Source: Oscillospiraceae bacterium (GTDB lineage Bacteria > Bacillota > Clostridia > Oscillospirales > CAG-272). Taken from it: a stretch of DNA of 64,000 bases. Positions 15,501 through 23,382 of the stretch are shown here, one piece after another; position 1 is the stretch's first letter, and every line of letters starts with the position of its first letter. A program made the translations under genes and the position numbers. The notes below the pieces were generated by a model, which worked only from the letters and a program-made list of their open reading frames with translations, was not told the origin of the DNA and did not search any database. The DNA lies in contig SVUG01000006.1 of the NCBI GenBank assembly GCA_015063385.1, positions 1 through 64,000 on the forward strand, read 5' to 3'.

Positions 15501-18388
15501 CCGGTAGAATCCTCGGTAATAACAATATCAATCTTCTTCGCACCTCTGAGCATACCTGCCCAAACGAAGCGGAGCGAGTTGATTTCACCGTTAGCACTCT
15601 GGTTGGAGAGAGAAATGTACTTTCTGTCTGCCGCGATAATCTTGTTCTGGGGATTCTGCTCGAAGTAGTAAGAGCCAAGATAGCTTACGTAGTCACCGGT
15701 AGAACCACCGATGGGACGGGAAGCATAAGCGTCAGCAAGATTCTTGTCGAGAGGATCGATAGAATCGTCGAGCTCGTCCTTGTTGGTCTCGAAGTAATCA
15801 AGGTCAAAGAGGGGCGCAACGGTCCAGTCACCGTAGAATGCAAGATAGGGAAGACTGAGATCCTGCTCCTCGCCGTCTGCGGTGAGCATAAGGAAGCCCT
15901 CTACGTATCCACCGTTCTCGAAGCTCTCGTCAAGATACTTCTTGTTAGCATCGGTAAGGGTGATTTTTACAGTGACGTTTGCGGTCTTACCTGCGTCAAC
16001 GGTGATTTTCTCGCCGTCACGCGCACCACCGCTGACCTCTATGATTTCTATTTTCGCTCCGTCAAGCTTGTATGCCGATTCGGTCACCGTGGTTTCACCG
16101 TGGCTGGTCTTGGTATCACTTACGCCCTCGGTCAGAACGTGACCGGAAAGAGCATAGGAAATTGAGCCCGAGCCAAAGTTATAGATGCCGAACTTAAGAG
16201 TGTAAACGCCCGTCTTATCGGGATCGTCGCCAAGCTCGATTTTGGACTTATCCATAATCGCGTTGTTCTCGTCGTAGGTGACTATATATGCATTTGTTGC
16301 TGCTGAGTCATTAAGGTTGGCAAGACCTGCGCCCTGCTTTCTGACGGAGTAGGGCAATCCGTTTTTGTTGATGATAATATCCGCCGTAGACATCATAAGT
16401 CTGTTTACGGTTGCAGTAATTTCCTTTGCGTCGCTTTCTCTGTCAAATCCGAACTTTTCAATTACGTACTGACGAAGAAGAGCTGCAACACCGGAAATGT
16501 TTGGCGTTGCCATGGAAGTACCCGAAATTCTGTCGTAGTCCTCACCGGGAACGGAGGAGAGAATAGAACCGCCGTGCGCGGTGATTTCGGGCTTGATCTG
16601 AAGGTCGGGAGTAGGACCCCAAGAGGAGAAATCGGAGATGAAAGGACCGGAGGTCTGGCTGCGGCTTATCTTAATCTTGCCTGTGCCTGCCTTTGCGAGC
16701 ATTTCACCGTGGTCCTGGGAGATAGAACATACGGCAATATTAGTTTCGCCAACGTTCATTCTGATATCACCCGATACGTTGTTATAAATGATAACGCCTG
16801 CCGCGCCCATTTCCTCGGCGAGAGCAGCCTTTTCCTCAAAGGTGTTATAACCACGCTTAATAAGTGCTATCTTACCCTTAACGTTAATGCCGTTATAGTC
16901 TGCCGCGGTGCGTCCTGCACCCGCAACGAGCACGTACTCTATCTCCATCTCGTTAACGCCATCGGGCAACAGCTCCTCTACAAAGTGCTTTTCCTTCGAA
17001 ACTCTGTCCGTGGACTCGTTGAAGTACATAATATTATCGTTGTAAAGAAGGTAGGGAGTCTTTGCACCCTCGATAGAAGCTACCGAAAGAGCGCCCTTGT
17101 AAGTAGAGGGAGAGCCGACGGTTGCACTGTCGGGGTTAGAGGTAAGGGGAAGGTTTCCGTTCTTATCAGATGAATAAGAGGAGTTAAAGCTGTTTGATGC
17201 CGCAACGATAAGACCTATACCGCGCTCACGGATTTTATCGTAAACACCGGTCTGGAACTCCTTATCAGTTTCTCTGGAAAATCCTGCTGCGGTACCGATG
17301 GACATGTTGATAATGTCAACGCCGAGCGTGACACAGTCCTCAAGTGCAGCAATAATCCAAGACGTGTGAGCTGAAGCCTCAACGTCAGAGAATATTTTCA
17401 TGGAAACAACCTGCGCGTTGGGAGCAACACCCACGAACTCACCGGTGTAGTCCTCTGCCTCGATATGCTCAAGGTAGTTTCCTGCAATAACACCTGAAAC
17501 GTGAGTACCGTGGTTAGAGAGGAGAGGGAATACGTCGGAGTCGCGGTCAGCGTAGTCAAATCCGTAAGGAATCTTGTCGCTGATGTATACGTCCTCGGGG
17601 CTGAGGCCGGCAACCATGCTCTCCGCAGCCATGTCGTTATTCTTCATAACAGCCTGGACGTCAGTGAAGGTGAGTCCGAGCTTGTTTCTGTCGGTTTTGA
17701 AGGTGGAATCAGCAAACGCGGAGTGATAGTAGTCTATACCTGTATCAAGCACTGCGACTACCATACCGGTGCCGTCAATGCCGTACTGATTCTTAAAGTC
17801 CTCGCTGCTGAATATACCGGTGCCGTATACGTTGACCTTATTTTCAACCAACTCGGTCTTTTCAGGCTCGTAAACTTCACCAATGAAAACGTTGGCGGAT
17901 GATCCTACGGCGCGGCATACGTCCTTAAAGTCTGCAGCCTTGATAGTAATTTCAAAGCCGGAGATAAGGGTGTTGTACTTCTCGCCGGATACGTAGTCGA
18001 TTCCGTCAAGCTTTTTCTCGATTTTTTCGGATTCTGCGAGTATTCTTTCACGCACACCGTCTGCCTCTCCTGTGAGTACGTACTCGCCAAATGAGAGGGG
18101 GGTGCCCGATTTGTCGTATGCATCAAGGAGAGTTTCGGATTTCGTCTGAATAATGATCGAGAGATCATCGGTCTCCTTAACGTTGTCGGGCAGCTTGTAC
18201 ATTACCGCCTCGTTATAAAGCTTTTCGGTTCCAAGATCAATGTTGCCGCCTAGCTTATTGATTGACGGTGATGAGCCGTAGTAGGTTGTCCCTGTAGCCG
18301 ACAGATGCACCGTGAAAATGGTGGAAATAATCATCACCATCGCAATCACGGCGGTCAGCACACGGACCATGTTCTTTTTCTTTGCCAT
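9533..18388 (-). CDS. Giant multidomain surface subtilase with BspA-type leucine-rich repeats
   Basis: Predicted cell-surface S8 protease, 2951 aa. Order: signal segment (about 8-32); I9-like propeptide; catalytic domain with Asp215 (VLDTGID), His296 (NHGTHVSG) and Ser625 (SGTSMATP), interrupted by a PA-like insert around 430-560, as in C5a-peptidase/lactocepin enzymes; beta-rich Fn3-like domains; two Big_2-like domains (about 1165-1370); a long LRR_5 array (about 1430-2230, I..YAF..C..L..I.L units); membrane helix (about 2391-2421); an acidic cytoplasmic stretch of about 90 residues; a second membrane helix (about 2510-2535); then InlB B-repeat-like modules (VTFDSNGG, GYFLAGWYTE) and a beta-helix-like end. 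Topology implies that both the protease half and the C-terminal module are outside. The start at 18388 has AAAGG upstream; a GTG 33 nt earlier is possible. It is the first gene of the opp operon. Confidence 0.88.
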   Translation of the reverse strand: MAKKKNMVRVLTAVIAMVMIISTIFTVHLSATGTTYYGSSPSINKLGGNIDLGTEKLYNEAVMYKLPDNVKETDDLSIIIQTKSETLLDAYDKSGTPLSFGEYVLTGEADGVRERILAESEKIEKKLDGIDYVSGEKYNTLISGFEITIKAADFKDVCRAVGSSANVFIGEVYEPEKTELVENKVNVYGTGIFSSEDFKNQYGIDGTGMVVAVLDTGIDYYHSAFADSTFKTDRNKLGLTFTDVQAVMKNNDMAAESMVAGLSPEDVYISDKIPYGFDYADRDSDVFPLLSNHGTHVSGVIAGNYLEHIEAEDYTGEFVGVAPNAQVVSMKIFSDVEASAHTSWIIAALEDCVTLGVDIINMSIGTAAGFSRETDKEFQTGVYDKIRERGIGLIVAASNSFNSSYSSDKNGNLPLTSNPDSATVGSPSTYKGALSVASIEGAKTPYLLYNDNIMYFNESTDRVSKEKHFVEELLPDGVNEMEIEYVLVAGAGRTAADYNGINVKGKIALIKRGYNTFEEKAALAEEMGAAGVIIYNNVSGDIRMNVGETNIAVCSISQDHGEMLAKAGTGKIKISRSQTSGPFISDFSSWGPTPDLQIKPEITAHGGSILSSVPGEDYDRISGTSMATPNISGVAALLRQYVIEKFGFDRESDAKEITATVNRLMMSTADIIINKNGLPYSVRKQGAGLANLNDSAATNAYIVTYDENNAIMDKSKIELGDDPDKTGVYTLKFGIYNFGSGSISYALSGHVLTEGVSDTKTSHGETTVTESAYKLDGAKIEIIEVSGGARDGEKITVDAGKTANVTVKITLTDANKKYLDESFENGGYVEGFLMLTADGEEQDLSLPYLAFYGDWTVAPLFDLDYFETNKDELDDSIDPLDKNLADAYASRPIGGSTGDYVSYLGSYYFEQNPQNKIIAADRKYISLSNQSANGEINSLRFVWAGMLRGAKKIDIVITEDSTGEVVFESEETYIRKSYGDGGPIRPANIDVEFSAIEQNLKNNTQYTVSLKAYLDYGEDGGADTNLNNEFTFPITTDFSAPTLTDCEFYTEYDRSTKKTRLFAKMAIYDNHYAMALQAGYVGADSEGGAIFNSFDKYATPIYSEFNSTTYVTYELTDYIDNIVSGASNKNTFTIACYDYAMNSATYEIALPDKFEAFGFETEDGGITKVLDITLSPNEVYNLTPVVYPATEWGELIEYTTHNKKSVNVVNNSIVAVGGTGAVITAKAPNGQTAEIRVTVLQKGEPGYKEYSKPVAESFILTGFHVNKAFYKMDNTDRDIGTTGDNLKFPSTSYYSLSLYPSESVTLQYELHAYFPDATKVVFESGNDKVVKIDANGTITAVAEGLASVTAKVMMDGKSTLYSATVNIEVKEPYITSGPSLTNYYGAGDEQNHVNLKLSGLAITEIGQFAFSNYDYVDKGPNDEISEEAPESMKMWYIGDSTIKKVTLSDGIERIGPYAFANMTALEEIVLPESLETIDYGAFYGCTKLRKITGIEHVKFINQSAFENCAITGTLNLDNVVAIANNAFAGNQAITKVNLPATLQSLGAYSFGNNKALKSVSIKAEKIKLGQYAFTDCTSLEAISINAAVIPAGAFNQCNSLTDVTLGRDVSVISEYAFRGTAIQRFKLDSGNTTFVSKDNGAYLTNAAGNEIALVAPAKTEFVLNDSNITSIGYAAFSGSDKLTTVSVPSATVVGDYAFSECERLASINLGELTIIGKYAFENTAISSFNFKKDMSIGEYAFFRSDIVSVNIPDGFVIPEGAFASCGKLATIKIGDNVTIGRNAFFSESYHYDSETVQREFYDKATGEKYTKPMAIYSVVYDSPITSIIIGKNAVIEGGAFYGAAEVESITLGAGAKIGDFAFYNCTALKNIDLSKVISIGESAFSGNIHYKYQNTDQQIIDITPAGEYQFTYHAPALVSVDLSSLTSIGKNAFATCKYLTSVKLGNELTEIAEGAFQNCDNLTTVNLENVKKFNGYAFAECNLLVANLANATFIGEYAFCYNEELPSLILGGDKVVIEEGAFSYCNSLNKVDGEENATKVGDYAFAYCDINSVDLSSAEYIGTHAFYRENVTEFELKLGDKLSDIGDNPFPNCIIAPFFKVEDIMFGDMLMGTKNVYTYDLSDTIKIIDGSIYRVVPKGLELITWMGDTTAKVADGTVRISAMAFAGDDVKKVILPYTVAAIGHKAFYGCKDIQFISFASYKAPILEEEYDSFYYESMQNIPASGVYEFEDSYGNPVNYDGMGIVPFFMWNVTSLPNNFFYGANFVDYVGHVDNKLVMISPVNGKNYDSFVMGQYFGLNVDGASAADDITLAAIAAMQKLPANASDITLEHKGLVAAARAAYNKIMSDEQRALVPDSLLTILKNAEQMIEDLEYLAGGNEDSDISGGDRNKLQTALIVLIVAVSVLGAGVIALGVLLFLFIRKIKRGEIGVVVKSENAEVTEADASVAFEDSADEITAVSEEADEPTDEVANEVVEEKIPDEPFEKKIFDKPVDFDDITEGYVTNDGTVSKGKIILVTCAAVAAVALVIGVIVAIVKGNKSYFDDYEKEGYTVSVTFDSNGGTFKGSDSSIVDLYNPDNIGEDGIQLLAPDDTRRDKNNVMQVTNPGYFLAGWYTERELIDEDNPEAGYTYSGKWDFENDRLIINKGYEYSAEESVLTLYAAWVPYYNFEIYTTEGGKEVLLSTVSALNLTIPEWHDGDVTLNMDNFPTREGYTLTRVEYLDTNIIENVTENKKTITGKWDEDTATSLTPTIKLLTKWEEGKTYKINSAEDLIKNADVDGYYYIYQSLDFTGKEWPAAFLNGKFNGKIIGANKNITISGVSFESTQRNRLSNGLFSALGENASIENVKFENITHTIDIAAVAQGTTFGLLAGNVENGAKFKNVTLSGKLVFGDSCSALAGIDNFTINTLVGGGSVSGITVNEILVEKKNSENSSFSLTVDDDGTVSIVSGS

Positions 18389-18421
18389 TTTTTCTTGCCT
18401 TTCTGACTTTTTTCGCAACAC

Positions 18422-18442
18422 ATAATATATTAAATATATTAT
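18422..18442. promoter_or_regulatory. Perfect AT-only palindrome in the protease leader
   Basis: A 21-bp sequence with 10-bp arms (ATAATATATT/AATATATTAT) around one central base, lying between the predicted transcription start and the ATG at 18388. AT-only palindromes arise easily by chance in such DNA, so a role as operator is uncertain. Confidence 0.35.
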
Positions 18443-18446
18443 ATAA

Positions 18447-18495
18447 AATATTAGCGCGCATCTAATATTTTAGCATATTAAAGCGAAAAATGCAA
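18447..18495 (-). promoter_or_regulatory. Promoter and candidate operator of the protease-opp operon
   Basis: On the minus strand TTGCAT (18490-18495) and TAAAAT (18467-18472) are 17 bp apart. An inverted repeat AATATTAG-N7-CTAATATT (18447-18469) begins within the -10 box and covers the start-site region. That is the usual place for a repressor site. No regulator gene lies next to it. Confidence 0.6.
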
Positions 18496-18579
18496 GTACT
18501 TTGACGAATTTTATGCAAATGAAGATGTTAATATTTTATTAAATACGATACAAAAATACAAGAAATTTGCAATTTGCTA

Positions 18580-18608
18580 TTGATTTTCCTGCAAAAAGGT
18601 GATATGAT
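18580..18608 (+). promoter_or_regulatory. Divergent promoter for the thioredoxin-like protein gene
   Basis: TTGATT (18580-18585) and TATGAT (18603-18608) with a 17-bp spacer, about 75 bp upstream of the start at 18685. It faces away from the protease-opp promoter about 85 bp off, so the two units may be co-regulated. Confidence 0.6.
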
Positions 18609-18684
18609 ATAAATGTATATTTTCGGCATTTTGTTATTTCGTATTGTTTTTAACAAGTGTCAAGTAAAACAAAAGGAGAGAAAA

Positions 18685-21600
18685 ATGAACAACGACGAAA
18701 AGAATATTTCCGCCGCTGAGGAATCTGTTGAGACCAAAACGGAGACTGTCAAGCAACAGCCCACCGTTCCTGAAAAGCAGAGTGGCTTTGGCAAATGGTG
18801 GAAAAATCTTGCTATAGGTGCAAAGGCTGCGATAATTGCAGGACTTGCTCTCGTGGTTATCGTCCCCATCCTGCTTGTAATACTGCTTGGCGGAGGCGAG
18901 GGCGGTCTCGGAGGAGGCGGCATACACGGCAGCGGCGGTAAGAATGCAAGCTACAGCATTACCGTAGTGACCAAGGGCGGCATGGCTATGGCCGAGCTTC
19001 CCATTTACATTTATGAATATGACGACGGTTCTCTCGGCGACCTTGTTGATAACGGTTATGCCGCAACGAACGAGAACGGTAAGGCAAGCTTCAAGCTGCC
19101 AAAAAACGGAAGCTATGCGGCCGTAATTAGTAGCAGTATGCCCGAGGGATACGACGTAGAAGACTATTATCCTCTCGTATCCACTGATCTTACCATCACC
19201 GTTTCCTCTTCGGTAATTCCCGAGACAAGCCTTGTTGGTATTACCTACAACCTCGGCAACGTAATGCGTGATTTCACCGTCACTACTACTGAAAATAAGA
19301 CCTTCACTCTTTCCGAGGTTCTCAAGGAAAAGAAGGCGGTTCTTATCAACTTCTGGTACACCGACTGCTCATGGTGCGTGACAGAGTTCCCGCTGATGCA
19401 GGATGCGTACGAAAGATACAAGGATGATCTTGCAATTATCGCACTTGATCCGTATCAGGACGATACACTTATAGACATCAAAAACTTTAAGAGTCAGATG
19501 GGACTTACCTTTGACGTAGCTCAGGACTTTACCTCTCTTTCTTCTGCATTCAACGTAACCGGTTATCCTACGTCGGTAATAATTGACAGATACGGTGTTA
19601 TTTCTATGATTGAGGCCGGTGCTATCACCAGCCAGAGAGCCTTTGACGTAGTTTTTGAGCACTTTACTGCTGAAAACTACGAGCAGAAGCTCGTTGTCCA
19701 CTATTCCGACATTGTTCCCAAGGAAAAGCCCAACGTCGACATGCCCTCTAGCGATGACATGAGTGAGGTGCTCGACGGCGGAGCTGTGGAAGATATTGAG
19801 TATTTGCCTTATCCTCCTACCGCGTCCGAGTCCGAGAAGGAATACTCCTGGCCCTTCATTATCTCCGAGCTTGAGGATACAACCAAGGTTGTCCATCCCT
19901 CTAACGCTAATAAAGAAGGCTCTTACGCACAGCTTATTGTGAACGTTCCTATGAAGTCAGGCGAGGCGTTAGCGTTCGATTACTTCGCCTCTACCGAAAA
20001 GGGAGCTGATATTCTCTACGTTATCGTTGACGGTAAGGACATATACTCTATTTCTGGCGAGAGCGAGGATTGGGCTACCTGCTATGCTTACGTTGCAGAG
20101 GAGGACGCTACCTATGAGATTGCTCTCATTTATCAGAAGGATTCGAGTGATAATGTAGGAAACGATACCGTATATCTCAAGAATCTTCGTATTTGTGACG
20201 TTGAAGAAATTGATAATCCCACCTATATTTACCGTTTTGCAGCAACAAATCCCGATTCCCACGGCATATATCAGGATTACGTTGATATATTCCTCGGCAC
20301 AGACGGCTACTATCACGTAGGCGAGGCTGACGGTCCGCTTCTTCTTGCTAATCTTATGGGATATACCAGATTTAGTGAGGATAACTACGTATACAATATG
20401 TGCATAGGTAAGGATTACGAGGCAGGACTTGTTCAATATTGCAACTATGCCTCAAATTCCCAGATTAATGGAGTTTCCCCTGTGACCGAGGAGCTCAAGG
20501 AGCTTCTTCTTAAGATTGTAAATGATTACGGAATACCCAGCGTTGAGGATGAGAAGGAGTGGCTTAAGCTTTGCTGCTACTACGATTCCTACGGTACAGA
20601 GGAGGAGCTTGGTGACCCCATTAAGGGACTTTCAACCTTCTCGGCTTATGACGTAATACTTAGCGAACTCGGCGCGACCGATTTCCCCAACAAGATAACC
20701 TACGACAGAGTAATAATGCCCAGAGGCTTATTCTCCAAGTTTACTCCTACAGAGTCCGGCACTTACCGCATAATCTCTAATGCACCCGGCGAGAAGCCCG
20801 GCACCTTTATTGACTGCGAGGCATGGATATTTACTGCCGACGGTCTTCACGATAAGACTGCCTGGTACACCTATGCAAACGTTGACAGATTCAACGTAGG
20901 CGAAGACGGCGATATGAGCAATACGTATATGATTGCTTACCTCGAAGAAGGCAAGGATTATTATATCAATATTGCATACGGTGACGTATATCAGACAGGT
21001 GATATTGGCTTCAGAGTTGAAAGACTTGGCGGTGAGGGCGTATTTAGATTCTCTCTTGCGTCTCCCGGCTTCTTCACAGCACTTGAGGATACAACGGGTG
21101 GTCTTACCGAGACCATTTCCGGCGGTATTGAGCTCGTGCTTGGCAATGATGGTTATTGGCGCGAAAAGCGTAATGACGGCAGGGAAGGCTCGCTCCTTTA
21201 CGCAGACTTCACCCGTCCTACCGGTATTTTCAGCCAAAGCATTGAAAAGCTCATTGAAATAGGCGCGTTCAATCTTTCCACTACCGAGAACGATGAGTAC
21301 ATCAGAGCCCTCAGAAAATCGACTCAGGCTTATGAATACTTCCTTGACCTCTATCTCAGAGCCGAGTGGGGTACCGAATATAGCGCGAAGTATGAGGAAT
21401 ACAAGGTAGAAGAGGTTCTTGCGGGAACCTATCACGGAGAAGAGGATTCTGAAGGCAATCCTACAAAGAGTGATAAGGATATAGAAATTCTTGATCTTCT
21501 TTCAAGCATGGCTGACAACGACACCTATAACACTGATGCAAACTTCATTAACTTCCTCAAGAAGTATTGGGGCGAGGATTCTTATGCAGAATATATGACC

Positions 21601-21906
21601 GAGTATCAGGTAGAAGAGGTTCTTGCGGGAATTTACCACGGTCCTAAGGATGAGCACGGCAACAACATTGATTACACCGATGAAATCAGCGCATATCTTG
21701 ATAAGGTTATCAAGGTCGGATATAACTCACAGCTTGGCGAAACTATTGCAGAGGGTGATGAGCGTATCGGTTGCGTAATCGTTGACGAGGGCCTTGCAGA
21801 GCTTCTTCAGGTTATCATGGATAAGTACACCTTTGAGGGTGTTGACAACTCATGGGCAAAGCTTTGCTACTATCATCAGTATTTCTGTGCTGCAACCCCT
21901 AACTAA
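18685..21906 (+). CDS. Large membrane-anchored extracytoplasmic protein with a thioredoxin/TlpA-like domain
   Basis: 1073 aa. A charged cytoplasmic N-terminus (about 1-47), one membrane helix (about 48-69) and a Gly-rich linker precede an Ig-like domain (SITVVTKGGMAMAELPIYIYE). A TlpA-like domain follows with WYTDCSWC (Cys228 and Cys231), a FDVAQDF strand and the cis-Pro region GYPTSVIIDRYG. Further out is a PPC-like beta domain (GTYRIISNAPG) flanked by two copies of an unnamed module that opens with DGYY/DGYW and closes with W.KLC.YY (about 540-635 and 821-1065). The second copy holds a tandem pair of EVLAG.YHG units. The CxxC suggests thiol-disulfide exchange on surface proteins, but the substrate is unknown. 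AAAGGAG sits just before the ATG. It is divergent from the protease-opp operon. Confidence 0.75.
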   Translation: MNNDEKNISAAEESVETKTETVKQQPTVPEKQSGFGKWWKNLAIGAKAAIIAGLALVVIVPILLVILLGGGEGGLGGGGIHGSGGKNASYSITVVTKGGMAMAELPIYIYEYDDGSLGDLVDNGYAATNENGKASFKLPKNGSYAAVISSSMPEGYDVEDYYPLVSTDLTITVSSSVIPETSLVGITYNLGNVMRDFTVTTTENKTFTLSEVLKEKKAVLINFWYTDCSWCVTEFPLMQDAYERYKDDLAIIALDPYQDDTLIDIKNFKSQMGLTFDVAQDFTSLSSAFNVTGYPTSVIIDRYGVISMIEAGAITSQRAFDVVFEHFTAENYEQKLVVHYSDIVPKEKPNVDMPSSDDMSEVLDGGAVEDIEYLPYPPTASESEKEYSWPFIISELEDTTKVVHPSNANKEGSYAQLIVNVPMKSGEALAFDYFASTEKGADILYVIVDGKDIYSISGESEDWATCYAYVAEEDATYEIALIYQKDSSDNVGNDTVYLKNLRICDVEEIDNPTYIYRFAATNPDSHGIYQDYVDIFLGTDGYYHVGEADGPLLLANLMGYTRFSEDNYVYNMCIGKDYEAGLVQYCNYASNSQINGVSPVTEELKELLLKIVNDYGIPSVEDEKEWLKLCCYYDSYGTEEELGDPIKGLSTFSAYDVILSELGATDFPNKITYDRVIMPRGLFSKFTPTESGTYRIISNAPGEKPGTFIDCEAWIFTADGLHDKTAWYTYANVDRFNVGEDGDMSNTYMIAYLEEGKDYYINIAYGDVYQTGDIGFRVERLGGEGVFRFSLASPGFFTALEDTTGGLTETISGGIELVLGNDGYWREKRNDGREGSLLYADFTRPTGIFSQSIEKLIEIGAFNLSTTENDEYIRALRKSTQAYEYFLDLYLRAEWGTEYSAKYEEYKVEEVLAGTYHGEEDSEGNPTKSDKDIEILDLLSSMADNDTYNTDANFINFLKKYWGEDSYAEYMTEYQVEEVLAGIYHGPKDEHGNNIDYTDEISAYLDKVIKVGYNSQLGETIAEGDERIGCVIVDEGLAELLQVIMDKYTFEGVDNSWAKLCYYHQYFCAATPN

Positions 21907-21942
21907 TTAACTAAAAAATCTAATTGCCGAATGTGGCAAAAA

Positions 21943-21981
21943 AAGGTGCATTCGGCGCTAAAAATACGCTGAATGCACCTT
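21943..21981. terminator. Stem-loop between the two paralogous genes
   Basis: Stem aaggtgcattcggcg/cgctgaatgcacctt with one G-U pair and a 9-nt loop. The plus side lacks an immediate T-run, so on that strand it may only attenuate read-through into the next gene. A smaller ttgcc/ggcaa hairpin lies just upstream. Confidence 0.5.
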
Positions 21982-22024
21982 AAACTTTACATTTTGAGTG
22001 TTTTTTCACCCAAAGGAGATAAAA

Positions 22025-23341
22025 ATGGAAAATAATTTTGACAAAGAAAACGAGCAGATTGCCGCTCAAAACGATGCGAACGAAGCTCTTGCAGAGGGAA
22101 ATGAGGTTCATACCTCTAATGAATCGCTCAATATTCCCGCGGTCGCAAAAAAGCCTTTCCCCTTTTGGATAGTTGCGGTAGCCGTCGTTATTTTGGCATC
22201 AGTCATTACACTCGTTGTACTTCTTATTCCCAAAATTGCAGATTACACAGTCACTGTAGTTGACGAGATAGGTAATCCTGTTAGCAACGTAATGGTTAAG
22301 CTGACCGATGCTTCAGGTGATATAAAGACCAGAGTCACCGACAAAAGCGGCAAGGCGTTCTTTAACGAGACTAAGGTTAATAAAATTGGTAAAAGCAATG
22401 TAGTTAAGCTTGATAAGGGACTCAGCAACGTGAAAATTTTGACCGCAGAGTACGAGCTTGATAAAAAGACCACCAACCTTAGAGCCGTAGTTTGCAACGA
22501 GGATAATATTTTAAGTATATCCGGTCAGATTTCTGACGGCGCGTATGCGTATAATGCGAGTCAAGGAACCTACAATATTCCCTCTTTGGATGACACCGTA
22601 TATATGTGCTTTATGGCAAACGAAAGGGGCATATACAAGGTATCCATTCAGTCTGATGATAGAGACGCGTCGGTCGCTTACGTAGGTATGCCGATGTACG
22701 TTCAGACCACTCACGTAGGTGACGGTGAATATGACGGAAAAAGCTTTGACCTTGTAATTCAGGATATAAAAACTCCTTACGTCATCGCTGTCAGCGCGAA
22801 TGGCAGTGCCGACGTTGCTTTTAGCATTGAACGCATCGGTGATGCTCCTCTTGATCCGCAGTATATGCCTTGGACGTCGGTTCAGGCTACTGAAGATTTC
22901 ATTGAGGTCAATACTACGATTCTTACTCCTCTTGATATAGCGAGTGCAGCACTTTCCGTAGAGCTTCGTGAAGACGGATACTATTATTCCTCGGGTAAGC
23001 TCGTGTACGTTCGAATAGGATCAAGCTCCAATTACCTCGATGCTTCGCTGGCATTGATGGCAGGCTGCGTTGACAAAAACGTCGGAATCAATATCGGCGG
23101 TTATGTGTATGACGGTGATACCTTCGTGGGCAAGTATTCCTATAACGATATGATTGCTGCCTACTACGAGCATTGTGATTCAAACGGAGTATATCCTCTG
23201 ACTGAGGAGCTTGCTGAGGCTATAAAGCTTCACGGCAAGAGCGCAGGATGGTGGAATCCTACCTCACCTGATTTTCTCTTTAACGGTAAGCCCTACAAAG
23301 AAGAAAACGCTTGGCTCTTCCTCTGTTGTACATCGAATTAA
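22025..23341 (+). CDS. Membrane-anchored extracytoplasmic protein, paralogue of the preceding gene
   Basis: 438 aa with the same ground plan as its upstream neighbour, minus the thioredoxin domain: acidic cytoplasmic start, membrane helix (about 47-68), Ig/carboxypeptidase-regulatory-like domain (YTVTVVDEIGNPVSNVMVKLTD), PPC-like beta domain (RGIYKVSIQSDD), and one copy of the unnamed module (about 317-438: EDGYYYSSGK to ENAWLFLCC). Within that module NGVYPLTEELAE matches NGVSPVTEELKE of the neighbour. It lacks CxxC and any catalytic motif, so it may be a partner or adhesin-like protein. AAAGGAG precedes the ATG at 22025. It is probably transcribed with the upstream gene unless the intervening hairpin terminates. 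No established family name is known to me. Confidence 0.68.
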   Translation: MENNFDKENEQIAAQNDANEALAEGNEVHTSNESLNIPAVAKKPFPFWIVAVAVVILASVITLVVLLIPKIADYTVTVVDEIGNPVSNVMVKLTDASGDIKTRVTDKSGKAFFNETKVNKIGKSNVVKLDKGLSNVKILTAEYELDKKTTNLRAVVCNEDNILSISGQISDGAYAYNASQGTYNIPSLDDTVYMCFMANERGIYKVSIQSDDRDASVAYVGMPMYVQTTHVGDGEYDGKSFDLVIQDIKTPYVIAVSANGSADVAFSIERIGDAPLDPQYMPWTSVQATEDFIEVNTTILTPLDIASAALSVELREDGYYYSSGKLVYVRIGSSSNYLDASLALMAGCVDKNVGINIGGYVYDGDTFVGKYSYNDMIAAYYEHCDSNGVYPLTEELAEAIKLHGKSAGWWNPTSPDFLFNGKPYKEENAWLFLCCTSN

Positions 23342-23352
23342 AAAGCAAAAAG

Positions 23353-23382
23353 AAACGGAGATGCATGTGCATCTCCGTTTTT
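23353..23382. terminator. Bidirectional terminator
   Basis: An 11-bp perfect stem (acggagatgca/tgcatctccgt) flanked by A-rich and T-rich tracts. It lies between the plus-strand paralogue pair and the convergent DUF6472 gene and just touches the 3' end of the latter. Confidence 0.85.
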
